64,000 nt of DNA from Dipteronia dyeriana (Eukaryota > Streptophyta > Magnoliopsida > Sapindales > Sapindaceae), in NCBI GenBank assembly GCA_032871835.1, contig CM065296.1:50311288-50375287 (forward strand). Direction: 5' to 3'. A program made the translations under genes and the position numbers. The stretch's first letter is position 1; each line of letters starts with the position of its first letter. The notes under the pieces were generated by a model. That model did not search any database. It was not told where the DNA came from and saw only the letters and a program-made list of their open reading frames with translations. Below, piece by piece: positions 55,732 through 64,000 of this stretch.

Positions 55732-55940
55732 TTAAAGAAAAAAGATATGTAGGCAGAATAAAATTGTATTGATTCGTATATCATATATACAGGGCACCTT
55801 AAGGTTATCCAACAAATCAGGAAACTAATAAGGAATGACAACTAATACAATTGAATGTAAATTGATACAACACATTCTAGCAGATCAATCCTAATTATAC
55901 ACTATCAATCTAATTGAATGTCAGGATATACTTTCCAACA
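55732..55940 (-). repeat. CopC 5' LTR (about 209 bp)
   Basis: In element orientation it starts TGTTGGAAAGTATATCC at 55940 and ends near CTTTAA at the primer site; the terminal CA is eroded. TGTATATATGATATACG near 55780-55796 is a TATA-like promoter in the right place. Confidence 0.78.
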
Positions 55941-56090
55941 TTTAGGCTGTGAGGTTTAATATCATTGACTTGGTTTGTTTTTTTTTTTCGAACAATTTAT
56001 TATTATTATATATATATATATATTGCCTCCATTGCATTTAGGCCATGAGGTTTAATCATTGACTTGGTTTGTTTTCTTTTTCGAACAATT

Positions 56091-56124
<34 letters not shown>

Positions 56125-56205
56125 CCTCCATTGCATTTAGGCCATGAGGTTTAATATCATTGACTTGGTTTGTTTTCTTTTTTAAACAATTTATTCAATT
56201 TTAAA
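55941..56205. repeat. Tandem repeat of 96-99 bp, about 2.7 copies
   Basis: Copies begin TTTAGGCYRTGAGGTTTAAT at 55941, 56037 and 56136; the third is cut after ACAATTTATT. Each full copy includes TTGACTTGGTTTGTTTT, a (TA)n run and TTGCCTCCATTGCA. The first copy touches the CopC LTR end exactly. Confidence 0.9.
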
Positions 56206-56929
56206 TTGTTTTCATTTAAAAGGAGGACGACCATTACATCAAACTACTCGAGGATCAAGAATGTTATTGATTTCCTAGTTCCATGAAGCTTTGTATAATT
56301 TCTTGTATCATCATTTGTTTTGGTGGCGGGTTGAGTAATTCTGTCAACACCTTATTTCAATGATAATTTTAATTTTTGTTCATTGATCACCTCCATCACC
56401 GTATTGTACTTTTCATCACTACTTACTACCAACTCAGCTATCTCATGAAATGAACTACTTATCTTATCAAATCAACAACCTTCAAGTTTAAAATTCCAAT
56501 TATTGTAACCTATGTTTACCTTAGTGTGACATATGTTGACATTAAACATTCATCGCCTTAAAATGTACTTATTTAGTACACACAATATTTTCTTGTGAAC
56601 TAGTACTATACTTACATGCCGATATAATATTCCTTTAAACTTAAATAGTCAACAAATGCAATTGAGTAATGCTAGGTTTCATAATTGTTTTCCTAAGTGA
56701 GGTAGCATGTGAGTTGTTATCATCATCTTGCAATCATGAGATTATATGGTAAGGGATGTGATGTTAACAACTCACATACCGCATAATTTGAGAATTAATT
56801 TGGGATGTATAGCATTACTCATTGCATTTATTCTCACAATCCGCATCATTAAACTAAACAGTGAAGTAAACTATTTCCAACCTTTATATTCATAATAAAC
56901 TCTAAATAAAGAACATTCTTTTATTTAAA
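56206..56929. other. AT-rich stretch, no gene recognised
   Basis: No domain, repeat end or RNA gene seen. It may be 3' flanking DNA of the FAR1-like fragment, whose reading direction points into it. Confidence 0.5.
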
Positions 56930-57287
56930 GATACCGCATTACAATATAATTGATAGTTCATGTTGAAACTCTCTAAATTTTCCTTCCGTATATGTATCTT
57001 GGAACTGCTTCTCAAAGGGATAATGAGTCATACATGGAATCAGCAAGTTTAAAAAACTAAAATCAGTATGATTCTCTTTTTCTACCTTATCTCGCAATGC
57101 AATATCATATTATTCCACAAATTGTTTTAGGGTTGTCTTTAATTTACATACCATTAAAAAAAGTATGCATACTCAGTACGTTGTGTTGTAAACAATTCAT
57201 ATTCATTGCTGTGTAGATCATATTTTTCAATAAAATGCTTCCAACGATGTTCAAAATCACTATTAGTTAAGGAATCATATACAATAA
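56930..57287 (-). pseudogene. FAR1/FHY3-related (MULE-type) fragment
   Basis: From 57287 downward: VYDSLTNSDFEHRWKHFIEK and YDLHSNE. After an internal loss come TTQRTE, KTTLKQFVE, YDIALRDKVEKENHTDF and TYTEGKFREFQHE in shifting frames. These follow the order of the MULE transposase-derived part of FAR1-related plant proteins, in which about 25 residues between NE and TTQR are missing here. FAR1-related proteins are light-signalling transcription factors or transposase relatives. The fragment is broken on its 5' side by the Gyp2 LTR at 57288. Confidence 0.75.
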
Positions 57288-58366
57288 TGTTGGGTTTTGA
57301 GAAGCCTGAAATCAGTCGAAGAACCCAAGTTTGGAGGGAAGTTAGCCGTAAATGGGAAGGGCAAACCGCGACACACACTGCGTAGGTTCCAAAGATTTAA
57401 GTGTTGTGTAGACTGTGCCCAAGATAAGGTGCAAAGACCATGGCACAATGAGCGGTGCTTTCGAGAGGTTTTACCACGGTACAGGGAACAGGCTGCAGAC
57501 TGCGGCCTAGACGCCGATAACGATTAATTTTGTACGAATCAGAAAATCTTGTGCAGGAAATAATGTACTTATTATTGGCAAATCCTAGACTACGTGACAC
57601 GTCAGTAAAAGACAAGGGTCGGGGCTGCCACATCACTGGAAGGTGATAAGAATGAGTCAACCCCAGTTGACCATAGAGCACACGTCAAACCCCCTGAACA
57701 AGACAACACAAACGATCGACCTGAAATACCCGATCAGGGTGGTCAAGATGGTCAGGGTAAGGACTGTGATAGGCAAAAATCATTGATTGGGGAAAAGAGG
57801 GTCCGGTTGGGTTCAACAGATGGTCGATTGCGTGCTTGTGGACAGTGTTCAGATTTAATGAAGTCATGGCTCAAAGCACGTAAAGAATGAATCATACTTA
57901 AATAAGATGCCTAGAAGTATACTTTGATAAGGAAACAAACTTCCTTATAGATATTAAGTCTAGATTAGGCAAGAGATCCAATACAATCAAAACACAATCG
58001 ACGAGAGATAAGGAAGAAGGGAAACACGACTCCAATAAGTTAGAGTTTCATTTAATTATGGGAACTCTCCTTACTTGTACTTTAAGAATTAGGGTTTTAT
58101 GCATGTATAAATAGACCCTAATAATACCCATAAAAGGGGAACGCAAATTGACTAGTAAGGGCGTAAGATTGATCAAATGTTTAATTGCCTTTAACATAGT
58201 GAATTTTCTCATCGATTATCAGCAACCGTGGACGTTTCCCCACATTGGGGTTTTACCACGTAAAACTCTATGTCTTATTTATTTTTCGTTCATTTTTAAT
58301 CTGTAATCCGTTATCATTTTATAGTACTTGTGTGATGGGAGGCTAAACCAGAAATCACCGTCAACA
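57288..58366 (+). repeat. Gyp2 5' LTR
   Basis: 1079 bp, TGTTGGGTTTTG...ACCGTCAACA, followed at once by a primer-site-like sequence. TATAAATAGACCC at 58105-58117 is the likely TATA box. The end GTCAACA equals that of the Gyp1 3' LTR. Confidence 0.87.
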
Positions 58367-58395
58367 ACTAGTGCTAAAAGGAGGGGGTAAACCTT
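58367..58395 (+). other. Gyp2 primer-binding site region
   Basis: ACTAGTGCTAAAAGGAGGGG directly after the LTR CA. It has the same form as in Gyp1. Confidence 0.6.
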
Positions 58396-58431
58396 CGTAA
58401 GTATTTTGTTTACGTGATCGATTTTTGAAGG

Positions 58432-60320
58432 AAGTTAGCAAAGAAAATACCATGGACACCAGTAAAGACAGAAGTTAACGTTGACGCTTCGTGTGTTGCC
58501 AATGTCTCTAATCCCGTTGATGTCAACACTACAAGAGAAGACCCATCCTTAATGATCCCGCCATCCACTAGACCTGACGCTGTTACATCCACTGGTGTAG
58601 CCGCTGGTATCTCCCTAGAAGCATTCAAGCAAATCCAAGAGTCCTTGTGAAAATTCATCGAGGATGCCGTTAAGTAGGGGATCAGCATATCAGTCACAAG
58701 TAACCAAAGTTCATTGTATCAACTTTCCACGTTGATCGTGGCTAGGATCCTAAGGTATGCACCAAGATAGTAATAGCTACTCTAAAATTGCCCCAGAAAT
58801 CTGGAAAGGATAAGGTGGAGCATCGTGAAAAAAAGGTGTTCGCACAGAAGTGGTGGCCGAGAAGAATGGGAAACGAGGGAACATCAGGAGTCTAGTTCCC
58901 GGGAAGACATTGAGAGGTACAATGAAGCGGAAACCTACCTTGAACAAGCACAAAAATATGATGGCCAGCGAAAAAGATCTCGCTCTCATTCAAGTGACGA
59001 TGAAACAATCCCTAGAAGGCGTAGGGAGCAAACCCCTACAGTCAAACGTGACCCCTTCGATGCCCAGATCAGAGGGTGGGTCCTTAGGGACCCATAAACG
59101 CTTACCATCCGTCAAAGGTTTGACGAGCATAAAGAGACTGAAGGGGAGTGAGAGGTTCTCCTTAGGAGGATAGAAGCTCTTGAACGAAGGTAGAACCTGA
59201 GAAACCCACTGATCGAGAGTTCTAGGAGCCCGTCTGCTAAATCCATCTGGCAGACCCGTTTTTAGAGAAATTCATAATGTCGTAGGTGGAACAGTTCAGA
59301 ACCAATACTGACCCTCAAGAGCATGTAAAGAGGTACCATATTACGATGGTGCAGTATGATTATGATGATGCCCTCATTTGTCGGATGTTCCTGCAAACTT
59401 TGGGAGATCAGGGTTCCAGATGGTTTTGTGGGTTATCTGCAGGCTCCATCTGGCGAAGGAAAACGTTGGGAGATCAGGGTTCCATATTAGTACAAGTGTT
59501 CACTAGGCAGTTCATGGAAAACATTTGGCGAAGGAAATCCATATTAGCCTTGTCAAGATGTGTCAAAAGTGCATGATTATCTGTATTCATCAACAGTTTA
59601 CAACACAACCATCTGACCTTAAGCTTGAGGCAAAGGGGGTCGACTATGTATGCAAGCATGGTGGACCATGTCGGAGGGTACGCCATAGCAGATGAAGAAC
59701 AACTAGCCCATGGTGGAGAGCTTATACAAGGGGGACGACCCGAATGTAGCCAAAAGTAAAAGGATGGTAACCTAAATAATAGCTGCTAAAGGGGAGCAAA
59801 AAGGCAGTGGAGGAAAGGTAAAGACAAACAAAAAGATGGAGACAAAGGTGGTAGGCAACAAGCGGCAATACAGTAATTACACTCCACTGGCCAAAGGGTA
59901 GAAAGACATCTTGAATGTGATAGAATATAAGAATTTGTACGAGAAACCGCCGAAGTAATCGAGTTTTGCCAGAAGAGACACCATAAAATACTGAAGGTTT
60001 AACCAGGAGAAAAGCCATAAAACCTCTAAGTGCTGTCAGCTGAGGGACTACAAAGAAAAACTAATCAAAGAAGGACACCTCAAAGACATGGTCCTCAAAA
60101 GTGGGGATGACCTGTGTAAGAATACCATAGTTGAGGAGAGAGATAGAAGCCGTAAGAGCCCCAAAAGAGATTCAGATAATGGAGCAATCAATACCAACTT
60201 TGGTGGGCCATACACTAGGAACAATAGTCCAGAGAAGATATCCGAAGTTAGAGAAGCTATAAGCGGTCAGAGAAACTTAAAGGTGGCTCTGTTAGGACCC
60301 GATCAGAAGAAATCTAAATA
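58432..60320 (+). pseudogene. Gyp2 gag
   Basis: N-terminal text KTEVNVDASCVANVSNPVDV and GISLEAFKQIQESL is open from about 58440 to 58648. A basic Arg/Ser/Glu-rich stretch follows (58825-59097). The capsid core begins EQFRTNTDPQEHVKRYHITM and LICRMFLQTLGDQGSRWF (59289-59430), where a local duplication disrupts it. Later segments up to 60320 carry the knuckle-like HKTSKCCQL and a Lys/Arg-rich tail. Multiple stops and frames. Confidence 0.8.
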
Positions 60321-60980
60321 AGGTTGGGACCCAATTTTTTTCACCAAAGCAGGTGCACATATATCAAAAGTAAAATCGAATGATGCAATCGTGGTATCGG
60401 TTCGTATAGGGCATAGGGAAGTAAAAAGGGTTCTGATTAACAATAGAAGCTCAACGGACATCCTAAGTGTGAAAGTGTTTGACCAAGTCGGGTTGCAAAG
60501 AAATTACCTCTAACCACTTAAAGTCCCACTTAGAAGCTTTGGAGGAGCAGAGTAAGATCGCTAGGGACAGTGAAGTTGCCTATGGAGATCAGAAGCTTTC
60601 CTCATAGCAAGACAATATTATTGGACTTTGTGATCGTAAATATAGATAATTGACCATACAATGCCTTACTGGGCCAGCCTTTCCTAAAGAAGACGAAGGC
60701 CATGACCACCACATATGCATTAACAGTGAAGTCTCATATAAGGGTAGGAGTGAGAGTCATAAAAAGTTCGTAGGAGTGGGCGGGAAAGGCAAATTTGGCC
60801 ATGTATAGAGAGAAAGCAGAGTCGAGGGTTATGCAAGTGTACACCTTTAGGAAGTATGAAGACCAGGAGATAGATGATGTGGAGGTTGGAGAGGAAACTC
60901 TGACCCGGTTCGAACTGTATCCGAGGGAGACACCTCCAAAAGATGACAAAAGCCATGAAGATGAACCGACCATATAGGTT
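60321..60980 (+). pseudogene. Gyp2 protease and linker
   Basis: GWDPIFFTKAGAHISKVKSN opens it. The active site (60430-60465) reads VLINNRSSTDIL instead of the usual VDNGSSADIL, so the catalytic Asp is Asn and the enzyme is dead. VPLRSFGGAE and YNALLGQPFLKKTKAMTTTY follow. The acidic linker to RT includes YEDQEIDDVEVGEETLTRFE. Confidence 0.82.
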
Positions 60981-61690
60981 ACAGTTGATGACCACAGTCC
61001 CGAAAAGACTGTAAGGCTTGGGGCTCGGCTAACAAAGCAAGTATGGGATGAGATATCCAATCAACTGAAGGAATATAAAGACATGTTTGCTTGGAAATAC
61101 AAGGATATACCGAGAATCGATTCAAAGATGATTTTGCATTGTTTAGCAGTTGGCACCGACCACAAGCCAACTATTCAAAAAAGAATACGGTTAAAGAGGA
61201 GCAAGGCGATCAAAGAGGAGGTAGAGAAACTGTTGGCAGTAGGATCTATAAGGGAAGTAAAGTACCCTAAATGGGTGGCCAACGTGGTGCTGGTTAAAAA
61301 AAAGAATGACCAATGGAGGATGTGTATAGATTTCATCGACCTCAACAGAGCATGCCCAAAAGATAGCTTTCCCCTACCTCGGATTGACTAGTTACTGGAT
61401 GCAATAGCCGGCCATGAATTGTTGAGCTTCATGGATGCGTACTCGGGATATAACTAGATCCAAATGTTGGAACCTAACAAAGATAAAACATAATTTACCA
61501 CCGACTAGGGGTTATATTGTTACAAAGTCATGTCTGTTAGTCTCATAAATGCAGGGTCAACCTACCCGAGACTGGTAAATAAGATGTTTGCTCAACAGAT
61601 CGACAGAAACATGTAAGTATATGTTGATGATATGCTGACAGAAAGCATAACGTCAGGGAACATGCCGGCGATTTTAGGGAAACAGTCGGA
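60981..61690 (+). pseudogene. Gyp2 reverse transcriptase
   Basis: The frame 61083-61391 reads MFAWKYKDIPRIDSKMILHC, KRIRLKRSKAIKEEVEKLLA and VANVVLVKKKNDQWRMCIDF, then [19 protein letters not shown] before a stop. YVDDM is intact at 61620-61634. Between them lie [13 protein letters not shown] and four or five stops. Confidence 0.87.
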
Positions 61691-62430
61691 GTGCTACGAA
61701 GCTTCATCATGAAGCTCAACCCAAAAAAATATGTCTTTGGAGTACCTTCGGGAAGATTCATAGGGTTCCAAGTTCACCAGAGGGGAATTGAAGTTAACCC
61801 AGAGAAAATAAAGGCACTGGAGGAAATGTGGTCTCCAAGAACATTAACAGAAATCCAAAGGATAATAGGGTGCTTGGCATCTCTGAATCATTTCATAAGC
61901 AAATCAACTGACAAGTGTCTTCCCTTTTTTAAGGAAATTAATAAAGGTAAAGGGGTAGAATGGAACGATGAGTGCGAACAAGCCTTCTAAAAGATCAAGG
62001 AATATCTAGGAAAAGCACTGATCCTGTCCAAACACCTTAAAGAAGAAGTGATTTACCTATACCTATCAGTAACGTCTATAACGACATGTTCAGTACTGGT
62101 CTTGTCAGGTCAGATGTTAGGGTACAAAAACCAGTATATATTACATAAGCAAGGCTTTGTGACCAACTGAGACATGGTATTCACTAGCCGAGCAGATGGC
62201 ACTGGCCCTTGTGACTGCAACAAGGAAGCTAAGGCCATATTTTCAAGCCCACGGGATTGAGGTCTATAAAGACTGTCCATTAAAGCAAATTCTATCGAAA
62301 CCTAAAGTGTCCGAGAGACTGACCAAGTTGGCTATGGAGTTGAGTGAGTTTGAGATAGCATATTTACCAAGGGCCACGATAAAGTGGCAAGTTATGGTTG
62401 ACATGATCACAGAGTTCGTTGAACCAAATA
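61691..62430 (+). pseudogene. Gyp2 connection and RNase H (first)
   Basis: The open frame 61691-61990 has MKLNPKKYVFGVPSGRFIGF, QVHQRGIEVNPEKIKALEEM and IQRIIGCLASLNHFISKSTD. RNase H proper is degraded; MALALVTATRKLRPYFQAHG and LSKPKVSERLTKLAMELSEF are clear at 62196-62350. Confidence 0.83.
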
Positions 62431-62940
62431 GCAAGGTGATCAGGATGCTGAAGGAGAACGATGAGTTTGCATGGAAACTACACGTAGATGGGTAGTCAAA
62501 CACGCACGGCAGCGGGATAGTCATATCTACTCTAGAAGGTGATCAGGTAGAATGTGCCCTACGGTTTGACTTCAAAGCCACTAACAAAATGGCCAAGTAT
62601 GAGGTACTTTTCACAGGACTCAAAGTTTGCACGACCCTAGGTCGGACGAGCTAGAATTATTCAGCGATTCGCATGTGGTAGTAAACCAAATTTTGTAAGA
62701 GTATCAAGCCAATGATAAAAACATGGCCGCATATTTGGGGGGAGCTAGAATACTGCTAGGAAGGTTCAAGACGTATAGGATCACCCAAATCACAAGGGAG
62801 AAGAATGAGAAGGAAAACGCTATGTTCAAATTACCGTCACCTACTATCGATGTACAGTTAAAGACCATCCCAGTTGCTCATCTTAAAAGGCCAAGCATTG
62901 AGGACCAAGAAGAAAATTGGAAATATAAGCCATTAAAGGA
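62431..62940 (+). pseudogene. Gyp2 second RNase H (aRNH)
   Basis: FAWKLHVDG with SNTHGSG (a stop replaces the first Ser), FSDSHVVVNQI and EKNEKENAMFKLPS match the four acid blocks of Gyp1. The last Asp is Asn. It supports placing Gyp2 in the Tat lineage. Confidence 0.82.
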
Positions 62941-63693
62941 GAGCAGACTACTTGGATGACCCCGAACAAGAAATACCTAGAGGATGGAACACTGCCAACA
63001 GAAGTAACTGAAGTAAAACGTATCAGGTATAGAGCTACCAGGTACTCGATAGTCGGTGGACAATTGTACATGAGGGGATTCTCAAAGGCCTTTTATAGAT
63101 GTGTCTGCCTAGTGGAAGGCAGGCGAATATTAGAGAGAAACCACAGAAGAGTATGTGGGAACCATTTTGAAGGGAAAAGCTTGGCACTTAAAACTCTCAA
63201 ATAAGGTTTCTACTGGCCGACCCTATTTCAAGACACACAGGTAGTCACAGATCAATGTGGAGGTTGCCATAGGATAACAAATGACATAAAGAGGCCTCCC
63301 GAGCAGTTGAAGAGACTGTCATTGCCTTGGTCGTTCACCATGTCAGGGTTAAACTTGATTGACGCGCGATGCCAGCTGCAACCAAAGTTGGGGAAAAACA
63401 TGCCATTATAGTCGTAGATTACTTTACCAATGGGTCGAGGCATAAGCAATAGTGCATATAACCAAAGCCAATACGATGAATTTTGTTAAGAAGAACGTTA
63501 TCTACCGGTTTGGAATCCTAGACATGATAATCATAGACAACGAAACTCAATTTGACAGTGATAATTTCAGAAGCATGTGTCGGGATTTCGGTATAAAAAA
63601 ATATTATGCCACACCAGCTTACCCTCAGACCATTGGGTAGATAAAAGCGGTAAACAAGATAATCAAGCACACCCTGAAGACTGAGCTGCCTTA
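62941..63693 (+). pseudogene. Gyp2 integrase, truncated
   Basis: KRIRYRATRYSIVGGQLYMR starts the zinc region; TDQCGGCHRITNDIKRPPE gives the Cys pair. The first catalytic Asp is Asn (SGLNLIDA for WGLDLIGP). FGILDMIIIDNETQFDSDNF keeps the second Asp. TPAYPQTIG is followed by a stop and KAVNK in place of EAVNK, so the Glu is lost too. The reading ends KHTLKTELP, about 150 residues short of Gyp1. Confidence 0.85.
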
Positions 63694-63703
63694 ACATTCT
63701 TAA

Positions 63704-63994
63704 CTAACTTAATTGTAGCACTAGTCTAAGCATTTGCTCCTCTGTGATGTCAAGTAGATCATCGTCAATAAATTTCTCCTCTGAGTTAAGCTTCCCATCA
63801 TCGGAGTCAGAGCAAGTAAAGACTATCTGACGTTTAACTGAAAACTCCATGGAGGCCTTCCCTGGATGATGTGTTGGGAGCTCCGTAAGGGAGCGATCGT
63901 GTTGAATCTGAGAAGGTGAGGGATGAGTTGGAGGCATCTCTGTGTCAACGACTTTAGTTGATTCTGATGGGACAGAAGAGGATAATGAAACCAT
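63704..63994 (-). pseudogene. Gyp2 antisense frame (aORF piece)
   Basis: A 96-codon minus-strand frame, Ser/Pro-rich then acidic (CSDSDDGKLNSEEKFIDDDL), in the place where Gyp1 has its antisense gene. Acidic Ser-rich segments also occur in the Gyp1 antisense pieces at 51606-52094 and 51070-51438. Assignment rests on position and composition, not on a clear residue match. It may continue beyond the window. Confidence 0.5.
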
Positions 63995-64000
63995 TCGATC

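Larger units (their letters stand above)
42431..55940 (-). mobile_element. CopC: short-LTR Copia, interrupted by CopA5 and Gyp1
   Basis: On the minus strand: 5' LTR (55940-55732), primer site, gag (55647 to about 54560), protease and pre-integrase (to 42431). Gyp1 sits between gag and the protease motif; the frame reads straight across once Gyp1 and one ACTGG copy are set aside. Everything after the pre-integrase segment was removed by the CopA5 junction. The LTR of about 210 bp and the Retrotran_gag_3-type gag fit the small Copia elements of the Ale/Retrofit kind, an inference from appearance. Confidence 0.85.
57288..64000 (+). mobile_element. Gyp2: second Tat-lineage Gypsy element, runs off the window
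   Basis: 5' LTR, primer site, gag, protease, RT, RNase H, aRNH, integrase and an antisense frame are all on the expected strands. It is related to Gyp1 but clearly different in LTR and protein. Integrase is cut short and followed directly by an antisense coding piece, so an internal deletion removed the integrase end and spacer. The 3' LTR would lie beyond 64000. Gyp2 interrupts the FAR1-like fragment. Confidence 0.88.

Noticed and set aside
1..64000. A complete, undescribed multigene system
   Set aside because: Apart from one small host gene, every coding segment could be assigned to a known retrotransposon domain, a FAR1-like or Ulp1-like remnant, or the Tat antisense region. No gene cluster outside these was found.

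Overview
The window is repeat-rich plant nuclear DNA, most likely from a eudicot. Supporting signs are a spliced plant-specific DUF688-type gene, LTR retrotransposons with initiator-Met-tRNA primer sites, Tat-lineage Gypsy elements and a FAR1-related fragment. The species cannot be told from the sequence. No RNA genes, CRISPR arrays or bacterial features were seen.

Layout. The first 3 kb is the only gene-like part: a Ulp1-type protease C-terminal remnant (199-468) and one apparently intact two-exon DUF688 gene (1327-2541). Almost everything after about 3.05 kb is a nest of decayed LTR retrotransposons. (1) Cop1, an old minus-strand Copia (about 3050-15272), is split inside its reverse transcriptase by CopA1 (5529-13939), which is complete at both ends and flanked by GAGAA. 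(2) CopB sequence follows: an LTR at 15273-17384, a leader at 23760-25177, an LTR at 25178-28774 and pol at 28775-30728. Between its first parts lie a Gypsy gag scrap (17385-18480) and CopA2, a plus-strand relative of CopA1 (18481-23759). The second CopB LTR carries a solo LTR (25640-26865, flanked by CCTTT). (3) CopA3 (leader plus 5' LTR, 30729-33929) carries another solo LTR (31041-32581, flanked by AAATA) and is cut by the LTR of CopA4 (33930-39981). (4) CopA4 meets the plus-strand CopA5 (to 42430) at a junction with filler DNA. (5) CopC, a short-LTR minus-strand Copia, holds Gyp1 (42799-54503, flanked by ACTGG) in its protease region. (6) A tandem repeat and a FAR1/MULE-like fragment follow. 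The fragment is cut by the LTR of Gyp2, which runs to the window end.

Function. Every element carries stops, frameshifts, deletions or lost catalytic residues, so none looks autonomous. CopA1 keeps both LTRs, primer site, polypurine tract and target duplication but has lost most of gag, all of protease and the first part of integrase. Gyp1 and Gyp2 both carry the second RNase H domain typical of the Tat lineage. Gyp1 also has a long degraded antisense coding region between integrase and the 3' LTR, and Gyp2 keeps a short piece of what may be the same gene.

Limits. All domain calls come from reading translations by eye. LTR ends supported by TG...CA termini plus a 5-bp duplication, a primer site or a polypurine tract are exact; other boundaries are approximate. 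I found no convincing new system. The points most worth checking are the duplicated primer site in CopA1, the antisense gene of the Tat elements, and the recombination junctions.
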